This document shows positions 62,502 through 64,000 of a stretch of 64,000 nucleotides of DNA, in pieces. Position 1 is the first letter of the stretch. Each line of letters opens with the position of its first letter. The notes beneath the pieces were generated by a model. It saw only the letters and a list, made by a program, of their open reading frames with translations. It had not been told where the DNA came from and ran no database searches. Source of the stretch: Mixta hanseatica (GTDB lineage: Bacteria > Pseudomonadota > Gammaproteobacteria > Enterobacterales > Enterobacteriaceae); contig NZ_CP082904.1 of the NCBI RefSeq assembly GCF_023517775.1, positions 3,038,001-3,102,000 on the forward strand. Reading direction: 5' to 3'. Position numbers and translations under genes: made by a program.

Positions 62502-63179
62502 TCAGTGGCGGTTACGCACCAGCTGATAACGACGGGTCAGATACTCTACCGGCGCGCTCCAGATATGCACTAAACGACAGAACGGGAACAGCAGGAACAG
62601 CGTCATGCCCAGCACCATGTGGATTTTATAGATCAGCGCCACCCCTTCCAGATGCGCTGCCGCACCGGCATGGAACGTCACGATTGCCTGCGCCCAGCCT
62701 ACCAGCTTCATCATCTCGCTGCCGTCCATATGTTGAGCAGAGAAAACAATCGTCAGCAGGCCCAGCGCAGCCTGAATCACCAGCAGCGTAATGATAAGAA
62801 TATCACCGGTGCTGCTGGTGGCGCGTACGCGCGGATTGGTCAAACGACGTTTCAGCAGCAGACCGCCGCCAATCAGCGTCATCGCACCGAAGATACCGCC
62901 CGCAACCATCGCCAGCAGCTGTTTCATCGCAATCGGCAGGAACGATTCATACATCCAGTGCGGCGTCAGCATGCCCACCAGATGGCCAAAAAAGATGCCG
63001 ATAATACCGATATGAAACAGGTTAGATGCCAGACGCATCCCTTTTTTATCCAGCATCTGGCTGGAGCCTGCGCGCCAGCTGTACTGTCCATAGTCGTAAC
63101 GCAACCAGCTGCCGACCAGGAAAACCGTACCGGCCAGATAAGGATAGATATTAAAGAAAAACAGATTCAAGAATTGCAT
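62502..63179 (-). CDS. narI: respiratory nitrate reductase gamma subunit NarI
   Basis: A 225-residue membrane cytochrome b with five membrane segments. It takes electrons from quinol and passes them through two b hemes to NarH. Conserved histidines occur in [19 protein letters not shown] (segment 2) and [23 protein letters not shown] (segments 4-5). It starts 2 bp after the narJ stop on the minus strand. Confidence 0.96.
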   Translation of the reverse strand: MQFLNLFFFNIYPYLAGTVFLVGSWLRYDYGQYSWRAGSSQMLDKKGMRLASNLFHIGIIGIFFGHLVGMLTPHWMYESFLPIAMKQLLAMVAGGIFGAMTLIGGGLLLKRRLTNPRVRATSSTGDILIITLLVIQAALGLLTIVFSAQHMDGSEMMKLVGWAQAIVTFHAGAAAHLEGVALIYKIHMVLGMTLFLLFPFCRLVHIWSAPVEYLTRRYQLVRNRH

Positions 63180-63181
63180 GA

Positions 63182-63904
63182 TCAGCGTCCCGTCATTCCT
63201 GTGGTGGCTTGCGCCACGTCAAGATACTGTGGCGCAACGGCACCGGCAAAGCGGCGCTGATGCGCTTCCTGCTGTGCTGAGGCGCAGCCCTGTTCACCAA
63301 GGAAGCGGATCTGTTCCTCTTCCCAGACCGCATCCAGCGCCTGCGGCGTATCGTCGCGCGCCTCCTGCGCCACCTGCGGCTCCAGCGTATCGGCAACGAC
63401 GCCGCTGCCGGAAAGCGCCAGCAGCACGTCAAGCAGATCGGCCCAGCGGCTGTTGCGCTGCCGCAGCCGCGCGCCCAGCAGCGCTAAAATCGGCGCGATA
63501 TCCACCAGCCCTTCACGTGCCTCTTCCGGACTGCGGCTGCTGAGATATTCCAGATAAAGCGGCAGGAAATCCGGCAGTTCGCGACTATCCAGCTCCAGTC
63601 CGGCTGCGCGATACTGCTCCAGCAGATCGACCATCGCCTGCCCGCGATCGCGGGATTCACCGTGAACGTGTTCAAACAGCAGCAGCGAGGTAGCGCGTCC
63701 GCGATCAAACAGTTCACAGTAATCCGCCTGCAGATCGAGCAGCGGCCGAGCGCTGAAATCACGCACCACGGCCATGAGCTGCGCACGCTGTTGCGCGTTT
63801 AGCTCGCGGGCATCAGCCAGCGCCTCCTCCAGCTCCTGCTGATGCTCGAACAACGCCCGATCGGGATAGTCCAACAGACGGCCAATAATTCTTAGCGCCA
63901 TCAT
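63182..63904 (-). CDS. narJ: nitrate reductase assembly chaperone NarJ
   Basis: A 240-residue cytoplasmic chaperone that helps insert the molybdenum cofactor into NarG before the complex is anchored. Family blocks are [38 protein letters not shown] and [20 protein letters not shown]. It overlaps narH by 4 bp. Two adjacent ATGs are possible starts. Confidence 0.95.
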   Translation of the reverse strand: MMALRIIGRLLDYPDRALFEHQQELEEALADARELNAQQRAQLMAVVRDFSARPLLDLQADYCELFDRGRATSLLLFEHVHGESRDRGQAMVDLLEQYRAAGLELDSRELPDFLPLYLEYLSSRSPEEAREGLVDIAPILALLGARLRQRNSRWADLLDVLLALSGSGVVADTLEPQVAQEARDDTPQALDAVWEEEQIRFLGEQGCASAQQEAHQRRFAGAVAPQYLDVAQATTGMTGR

Positions 63905-64000
63905 GAGGCATCCTCCCGGTTCTCGGTTTTGCGCGTAATATCAATCGCATCGATGCGGCGAGCATTAAACAGGTTAAATTTGCTGTCGCTGCCGTGGCAG
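63901..64000 (-). CDS. narH: nitrate reductase beta subunit NarH, C-terminal end (partial)
   Basis: The last 32 or so codons of the iron-sulfur subunit are in the window: CHGSDSKFNLFNARRIDAID, then [12 protein letters not shown] and stop. This is the known NarH C-terminus, with a slightly different tail from E. coli. The rest and narG lie beyond the right edge. Confidence 0.9.
   Translation of the reverse strand, partial: CHGSDSKFNLFNARRIDAIDITRKTENREDAS

Overview
The window is chromosomal DNA of a gamma-proteobacterium of the order Enterobacterales. Gene order closely follows the E. coli segment alaXW - yfeC - gltX - valUXY-lysV - yfeR/yfeH - ypeB - ligA - zipA - cysZ - cysK - ptsHI-crr - cysMAWTP - yfeXYZ - ypeA - amiA - hemF - maeB - talA - tktB - nudK. 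Protein sequences and the accessory content fit an Erwiniaceae member (Pantoea/Mixta/Erwinia type), but the genus is an inference from memory of these families, not a search.

Layout. 1-4.2 kb: two tRNA-Ala(GGC) genes (one cut by the window edge), a formate/nitrite-type channel, yfeC, gltX, and a strong promoter driving three tRNA-Val(UAC) and one tRNA-Lys(UUU), followed by an odd duplication of the tRNA-Lys 3' end. 4.2-15.4 kb: core housekeeping genes: a FlxA-like coiled-coil protein, yfeR/yfeH, ypeB, NAD-dependent DNA ligase, cell-division protein ZipA, sulfate/cysteine genes cysZ and cysK, and the phosphotransferase operon ptsH-ptsI-crr. 15.6-24.1 kb: an accessory block in the place where E. 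coli has pdxK/yfeK/yfeS. It holds an MdfA-like exporter, a LuxE-like acyl-activating gene broken by a 1249-bp IS3-family element, an 805-residue protein joining a LuxC-like reductase to an adenylate-forming domain, a second PaaK-like adenylating enzyme, and a GNAT acetyltransferase. No luciferase genes are present. I read it as a small-molecule cluster of unknown product. 24.1-29.4 kb: a CpxAR-like two-component system divergent from macAB. 29.5-46.4 kb: cysM, cysAWTP, yfeX, a compact RNase-like toxin/immunity pair, yfeYZ, ypeA, amiA, hemF, maeB, talA, tktB.

46.6-50.3 kb: a tandem array of Hcp - DUF3289 - DUF943 modules with one complete copy, one 5'-truncated copy and one internally deleted relic. 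It looks like an orphan type VI secretion effector/immunity array. 50.7-53 kb: ampH and a DUF1176 gene. 53.2-61.4 kb: a rare-hexose operon (DeoR regulator, periplasmic binding protein, duplicated ATPase, two permeases, AlsE-like epimerase, AlsK-like ROK kinase, PfkB kinase), preceded by a perfect CRP half-site pair and three CGGTCA repeats. 61.4-64 kb: a relic of the same toxin N-terminal region seen at 36.5 kb, nudK, and the 3' part of the narGHJI nitrate reductase operon.

The best candidates for undescribed biology are the LuxC/LuxE/PaaK cluster with its recent IS insertion and the recombining Hcp/DUF3289/DUF943 array. The duplicated toxin-leader region and the split tRNA-Lys tail are smaller puzzles. 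No CRISPR array and no complete prophage were seen.
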